A stretch of 64,000 bases of DNA from Sulfurospirillaceae bacterium. Its GTDB lineage: Bacteria; Campylobacterota; Campylobacteria; Campylobacterales; Sulfurospirillaceae. Within the stretch, counting starts at the first letter, position 1, and the number at the start of each line of letters is the position of its first letter. Made by a program: the position numbers and the translations under genes. Below the pieces are notes generated by a model, which had not been told where the DNA came from, did not search any database, and saw nothing but the letters and a program-made list of their open reading frames with translations. Below are positions 54,894 to 64,000 of the stretch, piece after piece. Location: assembly GCA_028684065.1 (NCBI GenBank), contig JAQUGO010000001.1, positions 488,843-552,842 of the forward strand, read 5' to 3'.

Positions 54894-55727
54894 TTATACT
54901 TTAATTTCGCTAATTTTTCCAACTATTTTTTCAATTATCCAATCAGGTGTTGATGCTCCTGCTGTTACGCCACATAATTTCTTGCCTATAAACCAGCTTG
55001 CATCTAAATCTTTTTCACTTTCAACTAAAAAACTGTCCACACAATATTCTTTACAAATACTATGTAATTGCTTTGTATTGGAAGAGTTTTTACCTCCAAT
55101 AACAATCACAACATCAGCTTCTTTTGCCAACTCTTTAGCGGCATCTTGATTTTCAAAGGTAGCATTACAAATGGTATTAAAAACACGTACTTCTTTAAAA
55201 TGTTGTTCTAAATAACTAGTGATTTCTAAAAATTCATTCACTTTTCGTGTTGTTTGTGAAACGACAGCAATTTTTTGACCCTTGATTTTTACTTTTTTAA
55301 GCTCTTCAACACTTTGAATGACATATGCTCCGTGTATAGCATAGCTTTCAACGCCTTTCACTTCAGGATGATCTGCATCACCAAAAATAACAATCTCATA
55401 CCCTTCTGTGCTCATTTTTTCACAAATCTCTTGAGGCTTTGTCACATAGGGGCATGTGGCATTAATGACTTCAACATCGCTCTTCATAAGTGTTTCTAAA
55501 TCTTTTTTAGGAATACCATGGGTGCGAATAATGGCTTTTTCAATACCTTTTGCTTCCGAAATATCGTGCAATGTTTTAACATTAAAATTTTCTTTTAAAC
55601 GATTAATCTCTTCATTATTGTGGATAAGTGGTCCTATGGTAGATGCATTTTGTGTATTTTCAGCTATCTTAATAGCACGCTTTACACCAAAACAAAATCC
55701 ATAACTTGTGGCTAATTTTATGTCCAT
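54894..55727 (-). CDS. ispH: 4-hydroxy-3-methylbut-2-enyl diphosphate reductase
   Basis: A 277-residue LytB/IspH enzyme, the last step of the MEP isoprenoid pathway. The three cysteines that bind the [4Fe-4S] cluster are at positions 12 (GFCFGVKRA), 92 (NATCPYV) and 187 (NTICNATFENQ). IIRTHGIP and VVIGGKNSSNTKQL are also typical. The compact size is the one usual in Campylobacterota. The ATG overlaps the aroA stop by 1 base, so it is co-transcribed with aroA. Confidence 0.97.
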   Translation of the reverse strand: MDIKLATSYGFCFGVKRAIKIAENTQNASTIGPLIHNNEEINRLKENFNVKTLHDISEAKGIEKAIIRTHGIPKKDLETLMKSDVEVINATCPYVTKPQEICEKMSTEGYEIVIFGDADHPEVKGVESYAIHGAYVIQSVEELKKVKIKGQKIAVVSQTTRKVNEFLEITSYLEQHFKEVRVFNTICNATFENQDAAKELAKEADVVIVIGGKNSSNTKQLHSICKEYCVDSFLVESEKDLDASWFIGKKLCGVTAGASTPDWIIEKIVGKISEIKV

Positions 55728-57004
55728 TATTTTACGCTTCCTATCTGCATTAAAAGTTCTAAAAAATTAGGAAAAGAGGTATTAATACACTCAATGTCTT
55801 CTATTTCCATGCCGCTGATTAAGCCAGCTATGGCAAAGCTCATTGCAATACGATGGTCACCAAAACTATTTATGGTGGCACACGTTAATGTGCCGCCTTC
55901 TACTTCGTAACCATCTTTAAACTCTTCAACATTGATGCCACATAAACGTAGATTTTTAACGACGCTACTAATGCGATCACTCTCTTTAACACGTAACTCT
56001 TCAGCATTTTTGACACTACTTTTACCTTTAGCACAAGCAAACGCAATCGAAAGTGCAGGTAATTCATCAATCAACCATGAAATGTTTTCGTCTACACAAA
56101 CGCCGCTTAATTCTCCCGCATGAATGATAATATCCCCAACACTTTCATAGACATTTTGCGTTTCAATAAATTCGACACGAGCGCCCATACGTGCTAATAC
56201 TTTATACGCTTCAATACGCGTTTTATTAAGAAGCATATTTTTAAGAACGATTTTACTTCCTGGGCAAATGGCTGCGGCAACGGCAAAAAAGAAGCCACTA
56301 GACGGGTCATTGGGAACCGTAATAGTCAGTGGTTTTAAAGGGGTTTTCAGAGGATGAATGCTTACATGTAAGCCATTTGATTCAATATTCGCACCCATCC
56401 CTCGAAGCATTCGCTCGCTATGGTCACGACTAAGTTCAGGTTCGCTGAATGTTGAAACACCATCGGCTTGAAGGGCGGCTAAAATAAGCGCACTTTTAAC
56501 TTGTGCTGAAGCAATTTTACTCTCATAATGAAAGGCTTTGACACTTTGCCCGCGAATAGCAAGTGGTGCGTAATTACCATCACTGCGTCCATCAATCAAT
56601 GCACCAATACTGCGCAAGGGATCAGCCACGCGACGCATTGGGCGGGAACAAAGGTATTGGTCTCCATGGAGTACAAAAAAACCTTTACATGTAGAGAGGT
56701 AGCCCATTAAAAGACGAATGGCTGTTCCTGAATTTCCACAATCTAAAATTACAGGCGGCTCTTTTACATCTAAAGGAGGAGTAATCGTGATACGATTACC
56801 GTTGTGCTCAACGTTTGCTCCTAAAAGTTTTACAATATTTAGTGTACACAGCGTATCCTCAGCGCCAAGATAATTTTCAATGATTGAAGGCTTATCACTT
56901 AAAAGTGAGAAGATAGCACAACGATGTGAAATTGATTTATCACTGGCAATCTTATCCGTTGTGAAATCAAAACATCCGTTAGGAGCAACGATCATTTTTT
57001 TCAT
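55727..57004 (-). CDS. aroA: 3-phosphoshikimate 1-carboxyvinyltransferase (EPSP synthase)
   Basis: A 425-residue enzyme of the shikimate pathway. [22 protein letters not shown] is the N-terminal shikimate/phosphate-binding region, [15 protein letters not shown] is the central motif and [15 protein letters not shown] carries the later catalytic arginine. [10 protein letters not shown] is also conserved. It lies between pheT and ispH, overlapping pheT by 4 bases. Two ACATGT word copies occur in it, one of them GCTTACATGTAAGCC (read as LHV) and the other CTTTACATGTAGAG (read as STCKG). Confidence 0.96.
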   Translation of the reverse strand: MKKMIVAPNGCFDFTTDKIASDKSISHRCAIFSLLSDKPSIIENYLGAEDTLCTLNIVKLLGANVEHNGNRITITPPLDVKEPPVILDCGNSGTAIRLLMGYLSTCKGFFVLHGDQYLCSRPMRRVADPLRSIGALIDGRSDGNYAPLAIRGQSVKAFHYESKIASAQVKSALILAALQADGVSTFSEPELSRDHSERMLRGMGANIESNGLHVSIHPLKTPLKPLTITVPNDPSSGFFFAVAAAICPGSKIVLKNMLLNKTRIEAYKVLARMGARVEFIETQNVYESVGDIIIHAGELSGVCVDENISWLIDELPALSIAFACAKGKSSVKNAEELRVKESDRISSVVKNLRLCGINVEEFKDGYEVEGGTLTCATINSFGDHRIAMSFAIAGLISGMEIEDIECINTSFPNFLELLMQIGSVK

Positions 57005-59337
57005 CGTATGGAGATTCCAAACTCTTCTTTAATCCTTACAAGGATTAATTCAAGAGATTTATTAACATCTTCATCTTCCAGTGTCTTTTCAGTCGATTGA
57101 AACTGCAATTTTAGAGTTAAGCTAATATTTTCTCCAAAACTCTCATGCGAAAAAACATCAATGGCCGAGAATTTTACAAGTTCTTTTGGCGCAATAGCTT
57201 GGATAAATTTTTCTAATGTTGCATATTGCATTGAAGATGGAACCATCAAACTAATATCTCGAGAAGTAGATGGAAACTTCGGATATTCTTTAGCTACTTT
57301 TTGTTCAAATAATAAAGTCTCAAAATTTAATTCACAAATATACGTACGTGCTAAATCAAACTCTTTCTCGATTTGGATATTAACTCGCGCTATATAACCT
57401 GCTTCAACCCCATTAATAAACACCCGTGCTGCTTCATAATGGCTCATTAAACTGCTTGAACCCTCAAAAGGTACAAGTGTGAACGAACCAATAACGCTTT
57501 GAATTTTTTTGGCAAATTCAAAAAAGTTTATTTCTGATACTTTTCCATGATTACTAACTTCTGGTAAGCCATTTTCTCCACTAAAAATAAAAGCTATTTT
57601 TTTATGTTCGTGACGTTCAGCATCAAAAACACTGCCTACTTCGAATAAAGCTATTTTTTTACGTCCAAATTTACTATTTTGATTAACGGCTCGAAGCATA
57701 TTAGGTATCATTGAGGCTCGAAGTGTATTAAAATCATTCGTAATTGGATTGGCTAACTCTAGGCTTTCAGGCAAAAGAGGAAGTGCAAACTTTTGTGCAA
57801 TTTGCTTATCGTCAAAAACAAAATGCAAAGTTTCAAAAAAGCCTACGGCTACTGCCTTATGGCGAAACATCTGGCGCTTTTTAAAGCTTTGATACGCCGC
57901 ATTCATTTTTCGTTTTTCAGCAAAAACAAATGGTTTTGAAGCAATATTATCAATACCAACAATGCGTACAATTTCTTCGCAAATATCCTGCATATTGACT
58001 ATATCATGACGAAATTGTGGGATTTTAATATTCATAACATCTTGTTCAAATGCAAAATTAACACCAAAGCCTAATTTTTTTAAAATTTTAATAACTTGAT
58101 TTTTTGCAATCTCTTGACCAATCATCGCCGTTAAATCTGATTGATGAATATTAATCGCCTTTTCTTCATAGTCTTGGATAATTTGTTGCGCATCAGCATA
58201 AACCATGACGGATGAATATTTACTCAAGATTTTAAAAAAATAATTTAAACCAAAAGAGAGTTGCGGTTCACTACCTCTTGATGAACGGTAAAGATGTTTA
58301 TCCGATGAGAGCTTTTTAGTAGCACTTTTAACATTAATAACATCAGGATGTGTGTAATTGGCTTCGATAATAATACGCGCGTTCAAAGCATTAGCCCGAC
58401 ACTCCTCTGCTTGAGAAATACCACATATACCCACTTTTTTACCATCTGCAAAAATAGCATCAAGATCATTCTCATCTTTATTAATAACAATTTTTGCTTT
58501 GTCCATTCCTGAACTAAAACACGCGTGATCATAAGCGCGTAGTAAAACACCTGTGACATAAGTCGCATACTCTACTATCTTACCTAATTGACAATCAATA
58601 GAAACCTCTGCAAAGCCTAAACGAAGATCAACCAATAAAGGTGTTGTAATCTCTTTAGGATCAAATACTTTATACATGTAAGAGCCGTCCAGTGCTTCAC
58701 TACCGTTGACATTTAAAACTCTTCCAACACCAGGTTGATTGTCTTCTTCTTCTTTTTTACTTAGGACTTTGACTTCTAAATCAAAATAAACACTTAAATC
58801 TCTCGCCACTCCATAAACGCTTTGACAATCTCCTCGATTTGGCGTCAAGCCTATGTCAATGATATCGTCATTAATCAGTGGATATTCTGACAGTTCTTTT
58901 CCAATGACCAATTCACCAATACTATCATCTAAAATCATAATGCCATCATTGATTTTAGGAAGACCTAGTTCGGTGGATGAACAAATCATTCCAGACGATT
59001 CGATATCCCGTAATTTTGCTTTTTTAATTTTTATCCCACCAGGAAGTTCGGCTCCGATTAATGCAACACCAACCAACTGACCTGTAGCAACATTTTTAGC
59101 ACCACATACAATTTGCGCTACATGGGTTCCTACATCAACTTGGCATACATTAAGCTTATCGGCATTAGAATGTTTTTCACAAGAAACAACTTTCCCAACA
59201 ACAACACTTTGTGGTATTCTAATATGTGTAATACCATCTACTTCTAGTCCTATGGCATTTAGAGCCAATGAAATTCTATCGGTATCAATTGCGTGAAGAT
59301 CTATCCATTCATTTAACCATTGTTTTGTTACTATCAT
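57001..59337 (-). CDS. pheT: phenylalanyl-tRNA synthetase beta subunit
   Basis: A 778-residue PheT. The N-terminal tRNA-binding (EMAP-like) domain shows [24 protein letters not shown] near residue 45. The B3/B4, B5 and catalytic-like core regions follow ([20 protein letters not shown]), and the C-terminus is an FDX-ACB domain ([15 protein letters not shown]). PheT with PheS forms the alpha2-beta2 enzyme and edits Tyr-tRNA(Phe). The start overlaps the pheS stop by 4 bases. The total length is typical for the group. Confidence 0.96.
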   Translation of the reverse strand: MIVTKQWLNEWIDLHAIDTDRISLALNAIGLEVDGITHIRIPQSVVVGKVVSCEKHSNADKLNVCQVDVGTHVAQIVCGAKNVATGQLVGVALIGAELPGGIKIKKAKLRDIESSGMICSSTELGLPKINDGIMILDDSIGELVIGKELSEYPLINDDIIDIGLTPNRGDCQSVYGVARDLSVYFDLEVKVLSKKEEEDNQPGVGRVLNVNGSEALDGSYMYKVFDPKEITTPLLVDLRLGFAEVSIDCQLGKIVEYATYVTGVLLRAYDHACFSSGMDKAKIVINKDENDLDAIFADGKKVGICGISQAEECRANALNARIIIEANYTHPDVINVKSATKKLSSDKHLYRSSRGSEPQLSFGLNYFFKILSKYSSVMVYADAQQIIQDYEEKAINIHQSDLTAMIGQEIAKNQVIKILKKLGFGVNFAFEQDVMNIKIPQFRHDIVNMQDICEEIVRIVGIDNIASKPFVFAEKRKMNAAYQSFKKRQMFRHKAVAVGFFETLHFVFDDKQIAQKFALPLLPESLELANPITNDFNTLRASMIPNMLRAVNQNSKFGRKKIALFEVGSVFDAERHEHKKIAFIFSGENGLPEVSNHGKVSEINFFEFAKKIQSVIGSFTLVPFEGSSSLMSHYEAARVFINGVEAGYIARVNIQIEKEFDLARTYICELNFETLLFEQKVAKEYPKFPSTSRDISLMVPSSMQYATLEKFIQAIAPKELVKFSAIDVFSHESFGENISLTLKLQFQSTEKTLEDEDVNKSLELILVRIKEEFGISIR

Positions 59338-60326
59338 CTAAATTGCTCCAATAATCTCAAATCACCCTCAAATAATGAGCGTAAATCTGGTATTTGGTGT
59401 AAAAGCATTGCAAAGCGTTCCACGCCAAGCCCAAAGGCATACCCACTCACATCTTTATAGCCTACTGCTTTAAAAACGTTTTGATCTACGACACCACACC
59501 CTAATACTTCAAGCCAACCGGTATGAGAGCAAACACGACATCCTTTTCCATGACAGAAGATACAGCTAATATCTGCTTCGGCACTAGGTTCAGTGAAAGG
59601 GAAAAAACTAGGGCGAAAACGCACCTTAACATCACCAAACATATATTTTAAGAAATCTTCCAAAATATATTTGAGATTTGCGAAGGAAACTGCTCCTACT
59701 TTATCAACCACTAAGCCTTCTACCTGATGGAACATTGGGGTATGAGTAATATCATAATCTCGTCTAAAAACAGCACCTGGGCAAATCATACGAATAGGGG
59801 CTTGTTGCGCTAACATTGTTCGAATTTGTACTGGGGAGGTATGCGTACGAAGCAACATGGCATCGTTAAAATAAAATGTATCTTGCATATCACGAGCAGG
59901 ATGATGTTTCGGTAAATTAAGAGCTTCAAAGTTATGAAAGTCATCTTCAACGAGGGGGCCTTCTTCAATAGAGAAGTTCATGCTAATAAAATATTCAATA
60001 ATTTTATCCATCGTTTCCATGACAGGATGAAGTGCACCTGCTGAACTTTCTTGGTTAAAAAGTGTCACATCTACACTGCTTTTTTGCATCTCTTCTTGAA
60101 TCATCTTTGCTTCGAGAAGCATTTTTTTATGGTTCAAAATTTCTAAAAAATGTTCTTTATTGGTATTTAAATTTTGAGCAAACTCTTTTTTAGCTTCACC
60201 TTCTAATGTTTTGAGTTCATTAAATTGCGCTGCAAAATATCCTTTTTTACCAAAAAGAGACACTCTAATTTTCTCTAATTCGACCAGTGATACACAGGTT
60301 TCTACTGATTTTTCAATCTCTTTCAA
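59334..60326 (-). CDS. pheS: phenylalanyl-tRNA synthetase alpha subunit
   Basis: A 330-residue class II synthetase subunit. After a helical N-terminal tRNA-contact arm come [15 protein letters not shown], the motif 2 region [27 protein letters not shown], and the motif 3 [31 protein letters not shown] adds a cysteine-rich insertion of the sort seen in many PheS proteins. The start is a TTG at 60326; an upstream AAGGG supports it and no ATG lies near. It leads the operon pheS-pheT-aroA-ispH-rpsA-serA, divergent from the HIT gene. Confidence 0.95.
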   Translation of the reverse strand: MKEIEKSVETCVSLVELEKIRVSLFGKKGYFAAQFNELKTLEGEAKKEFAQNLNTNKEHFLEILNHKKMLLEAKMIQEEMQKSSVDVTLFNQESSAGALHPVMETMDKIIEYFISMNFSIEEGPLVEDDFHNFEALNLPKHHPARDMQDTFYFNDAMLLRTHTSPVQIRTMLAQQAPIRMICPGAVFRRDYDITHTPMFHQVEGLVVDKVGAVSFANLKYILEDFLKYMFGDVKVRFRPSFFPFTEPSAEADISCIFCHGKGCRVCSHTGWLEVLGCGVVDQNVFKAVGYKDVSGYAFGLGVERFAMLLHQIPDLRSLFEGDLRLLEQFR

Positions 60327-60430
60327 CGCTTACCCTTCATAGAGTTATATTTTATGCCCTCCATTTTATAGAAACTTTAATTATAAAAGAGTTAAAATCT
60401 CTTAATACCAACGAAAATAAGGAGAAGTTA

Positions 60431-60787
60431 ATGACTATTTTTAGTAAAATTATCAGTGGTGAAATACCATGCAACAAAGTTCTTGAAAATGAAAATTTTT
60501 TGGCCTTTCATGATATCAATCCAAAAGCTCCTATTCATATTTTAATTATCCCTAAAACTGAATATAAAAACTTTCAAGAAGTTGACCCAAAAATCATGAG
60601 TGAAATGACACAATTTATTCAGCAAGTTGCAACATTTTTAGGACTTGACAAAGGGGGTTATCGTCTCATTACCAACAATGGTGATGATGGAGGGCAAGAA
60701 GTATTACATCTGCATTTTCATCTTTTGGGTGGTGCAAAGCTCTCATGGGGTCATCTCTCAGATAGTGACCCCAAAAACCACCTATAA
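60431..60787 (+). CDS. HIT-family (histidine triad) nucleotide-binding protein
   Basis: A 118-residue HIT protein (Hint branch). It opens TIFSKIISGEIPCNKVLENENFLAFHDINPKAPIHILIIPK, and the triad is VLHLHFHLLGG (His-x-His-x-His) near residue 100. These enzymes hydrolyse adenosine phosphoramidates. The start at 60431 has AAGGAG upstream; a longer in-frame opening at 60287 overlaps pheS and is rejected. It is divergent from pheS. It ends in a strong bidirectional terminator. Confidence 0.95.
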   Translation: MTIFSKIISGEIPCNKVLENENFLAFHDINPKAPIHILIIPKTEYKNFQEVDPKIMSEMTQFIQQVATFLGLDKGGYRLITNNGDDGGQEVLHLHFHLLGGAKLSWGHLSDSDPKNHL

Positions 60788-60790
60788 CCG

Positions 60791-60822
60791 TTGTAAAAGG
60801 TGGTATTAACCACCTTTTACAA
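60791..60822. terminator. strong bidirectional terminator between HIT and argH
   Basis: TTGTAAAAGGTGGT and ACCACCTTTTACAA form a 14-base perfect stem with an ATTA loop. It starts 3 bases after the HIT stop and ends 4 bases before the argH stop. T-rich DNA flanks the outer arms on both sides. Confidence 0.8.
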
Positions 60823-60826
60823 TTTC

Positions 60827-62212
60827 TTAATACCTACTTTTTAACCAATTCTCAAAAATCTCAAGCTGTTTGCATGTAGACTCCGTTGCGGTTCCGCCTT
60901 GTGAATTCCGAGCATTCATCGAATGTTCTAAGCTAAGATAGATTTCAACATCATCACCAATACGTGCATCAACCTTTTGTAATTCTACAGCACTTAATGT
61001 GCTTAAATCTACACCAAGGCTTTCAGCATGAGCAACGGCACGACCTGTGATAAAATGGGCTTCACGAAAAGGTATATCACATTTTTGTACCAAATAATCC
61101 GCCAAATCGGTTGCGCTTAAATGTCCCATTTGGCAGGCACTATGCATTTTATCTGTATTGATGCTCATAGTTCGTACCGCTTCTTTTAAGATATTTAGTG
61201 ACATGCAAACCGTTTCAACACTATCAAAAACACCCTCTTTATCTTCTTGCATATCTTTATTATATGCAAGTGGCAAGCCTTTAAGTACCGTCAATAACGA
61301 AATTAAATTACCATTCACGCGTCCTGTTTTTCCACGCAACAATTCAGGCACATCCGGATTTTTCTTTTGAGGCATAATTGAGCTTCCAGTAGAATACTCA
61401 TCACTAAGCGTAATAAATTTAAATTCATAGCTTGACCAAAGAATAAGTTCTTCAGCAAACCTTGATACATGCATCATAATGGTAGAAATATTAAATAAAA
61501 TTTCCAGTGCAAAATCTCTATCACTAACAGTATCTAAACAATTCACACTGACACTATCAAAGCCTAAAAGTTTTGCCACATATTCTCTATCAATCTTATG
61601 TGGTGTTCCAGCAAGCGCTGCACACCCTAAGGGAAGAACATTATTACGAACATATGAACTCTCTAGTCTTTCAATATCTCTCTTAAACATTGAAACATAG
61701 GCTAATAAATGAAAGGCAAAATTAATGGGTTGTGCATGTTGTAAATGCGTCATCCCTGGCATTAATGTTGTAGTATGTACTTTGGAAATATCCAAAAGCA
61801 CCACAATAAGCTCTTCCAATACTGAAACAATCACTAAAGTTTGCTTTTGTACATACTGTCTAAAATCAACCGCCACTTGGTCGTTACGGCTACGTGCCGT
61901 ATGGAGTTTTTTACCCGCTTCACCAATCAAATCTATCAATCTTGTCTCAACGGACATATGGATATCTTCATGCGCGATATCAAAAATAAAATGATCATCT
62001 TCAATCTCTTTTTTGATAGCAAGTAACCCTTGGGCAATTTGATCTGCTTCAGCTTGTGTTAAGATACCTTGTTTAGCCAGCATCGTTGCGTGAGCAATGG
62101 ATCCTTTAATATCCTCTGCATATAATTTTTTATCAAAAGGCAATGAGGCATTAAACTCATCCAATATTTTTGCACCACTTTTGGCGAATCTGCCAGACCA
62201 TAGTTTTGACAT
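60827..62212 (-). CDS. argH: argininosuccinate lyase
   Basis: A 461-residue enzyme of the fumarase/aspartase superfamily that splits argininosuccinate into arginine and fumarate. The family signature is [15 protein letters not shown] near residue 280, with [11 protein letters not shown] and [15 protein letters not shown] before it. I use the ATG at 62212, which has AAGGAG upstream and begins [11 protein letters not shown] as in other ArgH proteins; a frame start 42 bases earlier would reach into the hairpin. It is 63 bases downstream of pckA and could be transcribed with it, though a hairpin intervenes. Confidence 0.96.
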   Translation of the reverse strand: MSKLWSGRFAKSGAKILDEFNASLPFDKKLYAEDIKGSIAHATMLAKQGILTQAEADQIAQGLLAIKKEIEDDHFIFDIAHEDIHMSVETRLIDLIGEAGKKLHTARSRNDQVAVDFRQYVQKQTLVIVSVLEELIVVLLDISKVHTTTLMPGMTHLQHAQPINFAFHLLAYVSMFKRDIERLESSYVRNNVLPLGCAALAGTPHKIDREYVAKLLGFDSVSVNCLDTVSDRDFALEILFNISTIMMHVSRFAEELILWSSYEFKFITLSDEYSTGSSIMPQKKNPDVPELLRGKTGRVNGNLISLLTVLKGLPLAYNKDMQEDKEGVFDSVETVCMSLNILKEAVRTMSINTDKMHSACQMGHLSATDLADYLVQKCDIPFREAHFITGRAVAHAESLGVDLSTLSAVELQKVDARIGDDVEIYLSLEHSMNARNSQGGTATESTCKQLEIFENWLKSRY

Positions 62213-62240
62213 AAGAAAAACTCCTTGATAGCTTGCGGTT

Positions 62241-62268
62241 ATGTAAAGGGACAATATTCCCTTTACAT
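62241..62268. terminator. 10-base perfect hairpin between pckA and argH
   Basis: ATGTAAAGGG and CCCTTTACAT pair perfectly around an eight-base loop. The right arm is part of a perfect CTTTACATGTAAG word copy (62261-62273). No T run follows on the minus strand, so it may attenuate rather than end transcription. Confidence 0.5.
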
Positions 62269-62275
62269 GTAAGAA

Positions 62276-63853
62276 TTATAGTTTGGGACCAGCTTTTGAA
62301 AAATCAGACTCTGGTGTAATGTATTTTTTAAAATTGTCAATAAACATCTGCGCTAATTCATCACGCGTTGCATCATAAAGACTTTTATTTTCCCATGTTT
62401 GGCGTGGATTTAAAATCTCGGTTGGAACACCCTCTAAACACGTTGGCACTTCAATATTGAAAACAGGAATTTTTTCAAATTTACATGCATTAATACTCCC
62501 ATCTAAAATAGCATTGATACATGCTCTGGTTGCTTTGATGCTCATGCGCTTTCCAATGCCATAGCTCCCGCCACTCCATCCTGTATTAACCAAATAGACA
62601 TCAACTCCGTGTTTGTCAACTTTTTCACCTAATAATTTAGCATAAACCGTTGGGTGCAATGGTAAAAATGCTTCACCAAAACATGCACTAAATGTAGCAA
62701 CTGGTTCAGTAATCCCTCTTTCTGTTCCAGCAACTTTAGCGGTATAGCCACTAAGAAAATAGTACATGGCTTGTTCTTTTGTCAATTTAGAAACAGGCGG
62801 TAATATTCCAAAAGCATCTGCGGTTAAAAAAATTATTTTTTTAGGGTGGCCTGCTTGCAATGATTTTTCGTGATTCTCAATATGATAGATAGGATAGGAA
62901 ACACGTGTATTTTCCGTTTTAGAACCATCATTATAGTCAATAACACCTTTTTCATCCATCACTACATTTTCTAAGAGAGCGTCTCTTCGAATAGCTCCAA
63001 AAATTTCTGGTTCACTGCTAGCATCAAGATTAATACATTTAGCGTAACAACCACCTTCAAAATTGAATATCCCATGATCATCCCAACCATGTTCATCATC
63101 ACCAATCAATTTGCGTTTAGGATCCGTTGAAAGTGTCGTTTTACCTGTGCCTGAAAGACCAAAGAAAAGTGCAGAATCACCAAGTGCACCCACATTGGCC
63201 GAACAGTGCATGGAGAGCTTTCCTTCTAAAGGAAGCCAATAGTTCATCATTGAGAAAATGCCCTTTTTTATTTCTCCACCATACCATGTACCACCAATAA
63301 TCGCGATATTTGCTTCTACATTAAAAACAACAAAAACATCTGAATGTAGACCGTGCTTTTTGTAATCGTCATTGACTATTTTACATGCATTGTATAATAC
63401 GAAATCGGGCTTGAACTTTTCTAATTCTTCTTTTTCAGGCCGAATAAACATATTTTTTACAAAATGTGCTTGCCATGCAATTTCAGTCACCACTCGAATA
63501 CTTTTCCGACTGCTTAGGCTACCGCCACTAAAAGCATCTTGTATATAAATATCTTTGCCTGAGAGTTGCTCTTTGACCTTGGCAAAAAGTTCGTCAAAAA
63601 CTTCTTTACTAACTTTATGATTTATTTTTCCCCATGAAACATACTTATTAGAAGGTTCTTGGTCAACAAAATACTTATCGTTAGGACTTCTTCCTGTAAA
63701 AATACCCGTATCTACACTAAAAGTACCATTACTCGTCACACGCCCTTCTTGGTTTTTAACTTCATGCTCAAACAATGTATTGTAATCAAGATTATAATAC
63801 ACCTTTCCCATATTGCTAAGCCCAAGCTTTTCTATTTCATTAATTTTCGACAT
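62276..63853 (-). CDS. pckA: phosphoenolpyruvate carboxykinase (ATP)
   Basis: A 525-residue ATP-type PEPCK, which decarboxylates and phosphorylates oxaloacetate to phosphoenolpyruvate. The kinase P-loop is [11 protein letters not shown] near residue 230, followed by [28 protein letters not shown] with metal-binding residues. Upstream [12 protein letters not shown] and the substrate arginine region [13 protein letters not shown] are conserved. It starts 20 bases after oadB, which makes oxaloacetate decarboxylase and PEPCK neighbours at the same metabolic node. The start ATG has an AGGAAG ribosome-binding site. Confidence 0.97.
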   Translation of the reverse strand: MSKINEIEKLGLSNMGKVYYNLDYNTLFEHEVKNQEGRVTSNGTFSVDTGIFTGRSPNDKYFVDQEPSNKYVSWGKINHKVSKEVFDELFAKVKEQLSGKDIYIQDAFSGGSLSSRKSIRVVTEIAWQAHFVKNMFIRPEKEELEKFKPDFVLYNACKIVNDDYKKHGLHSDVFVVFNVEANIAIIGGTWYGGEIKKGIFSMMNYWLPLEGKLSMHCSANVGALGDSALFFGLSGTGKTTLSTDPKRKLIGDDEHGWDDHGIFNFEGGCYAKCINLDASSEPEIFGAIRRDALLENVVMDEKGVIDYNDGSKTENTRVSYPIYHIENHEKSLQAGHPKKIIFLTADAFGILPPVSKLTKEQAMYYFLSGYTAKVAGTERGITEPVATFSACFGEAFLPLHPTVYAKLLGEKVDKHGVDVYLVNTGWSGGSYGIGKRMSIKATRACINAILDGSINACKFEKIPVFNIEVPTCLEGVPTEILNPRQTWENKSLYDATRDELAQMFIDNFKKYITPESDFSKAGPKL

Positions 63854-63873
63854 AATCGTTCTTCCTAAAAAGT

Positions 63874-64000
63874 TTATTTAAAAATAGACAGCAAGACACC
63901 TGCTGCGACTGCTGAGCCGATAACACCAGCTACATTTGGACCCATGGCATGCATTAAAAGCATATTGGTTGGGTCTTCTTTCATACCTTCTCTATTGGCC
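63874..64000 (-). CDS. oadB: oxaloacetate decarboxylase beta subunit, C-terminal part (partial)
   Basis: Only the last about 42 residues are inside the window; the start lies beyond the right edge. They read [18 protein letters not shown] and [22 protein letters not shown]. This is the highly conserved C-terminal end of the Na+-translocating decarboxylase beta subunit family (OadB/MmdB/GcdB). It carries the [17 protein letters not shown] signature with the Asn/Ser region involved in Na+ transport. It is upstream of pckA, so the operon continues to the right, probably with oadA. I prefer oadB to other members of the family only because of pckA next door. Confidence 0.85.
   Translation of the reverse strand, partial: ANREGMKEDPTNMLLMHAMGPNVAGVIGSAVAAGVLLSIFK

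Larger units (their letters stand above)
308..62273. repeat. dispersed palindromic word TTACATGTAA / CTTTACATGTAAG
   Basis: Perfect TTACATGTAA copies start at 1215, 6099, 8407, 9657, 33762, 37440, 42786, 43301, 45456, 56362 and 62263. One-sided copies (TTACATGT or ACATGTAA) have cores at 308, 15719, 16447, 25371, 25393, 26628, 28315, 32072, 34393, 38027, 38378, 40748, 49509, 54868, 56687 and 58674. In genes it is read as LHV(K/S/N), FTCK, STCK or YMY. Ten copies lie in short gaps between genes. No known element of this form is recognised. Confidence 0.75.

Noticed and set aside
1..64000. CRISPR arrays, insertion sequences, integrases, phage genes
   Set aside because: No spaced direct repeats, transposase motifs or integrase genes were seen anywhere in the window.

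Overview
The window reads as a chromosomal segment of a free-living Campylobacterota (epsilonproteobacterium), most likely a Sulfurospirillum or close relative. The support is low G+C, very dense packing with many 4-base ATGA overlaps, the order pheS-pheT-aroA-ispH-rpsA-small membrane protein-serA and the block flpA/rluD/rodA (both as I recall them from Campylobacter), a cytosolic FlgS-type flagellar kinase, and CowN, a nitrogen-fixation accessory protein. I see no phage, insertion sequence or CRISPR array. Assignments rest on sequence recognition by eye, not on searches.

Layout. 0-6.1 kb: an FlpA-like lipoprotein (cut by the window edge), an RluD-family pseudouridine synthase, RodA, a CAT-anticodon tRNA (probably tRNA-Ile2), a secreted hypothetical protein and the TrkA/TrkH potassium uptake pair. 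6.3-8.7 kb: LrgA/LrgB and a class V aminotransferase. 8.8-12.1 kb: flgS followed, with overlapping or close genes, by a duplicated DUF1538 membrane protein, a PII-like protein and a CBS protein. 12.1-16.2 kb: dnaE and a coiled-coil hypothetical. 16.5-33.4 kb: an efflux island with an MdtABC-like system (two RND pumps) plus outer-membrane factor, a chemoreceptor/PAS pair, and a second complete RND tripartite system. 33.4-39.7 kb: an Old Yellow Enzyme, cowN behind a sigma-54-type promoter, a HerA/VirB4-like ATPase, a BaiN/HI0933 flavoprotein, a CvfB-like RNA-binding protein and a DUF2721 protein. 39.8-43.2 kb: a MutS protein of the MutS7 type, fused to an HNH nuclease domain, lying between two DUF2721 paralogues. 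43.7-45.4 kb: a DJ-1 family protein, EF-P, and a small HTH gene coupled to a 51-residue ORF. 45.5-50.9 kb: a third efflux operon in which the RND pump is split into two coupled genes. 51-64 kb: conserved housekeeping genes (serA, rpsA, ispH, aroA, pheT, pheS, HIT, argH, pckA) and the C-terminus of an oxaloacetate decarboxylase beta subunit.

How the genes work together. Three independent RND export systems account for about 22 kb and imply strong solvent, bile or metal export capacity. oadB-pckA belongs to the C4/C3 carbon node. flgS with DUF1538-PII-CBS is an unusual coupling of a flagellar kinase gene to a putative transporter with PII and CBS regulatory modules.

The most striking feature not explained by genes is an over-represented palindromic word, core TTACATGTAA and often CTTTACATGTAAG. 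A hand scan finds 27 copies with TTACATGT on at least one side, 14 of them the 10-mer CTTTACATGT on one strand. They occur in different reading frames inside genes and are strongly enriched in gaps, where some form hairpins. This looks like a genome-wide signal such as an uptake sequence, a nucleoid-protein site or a global regulator site.
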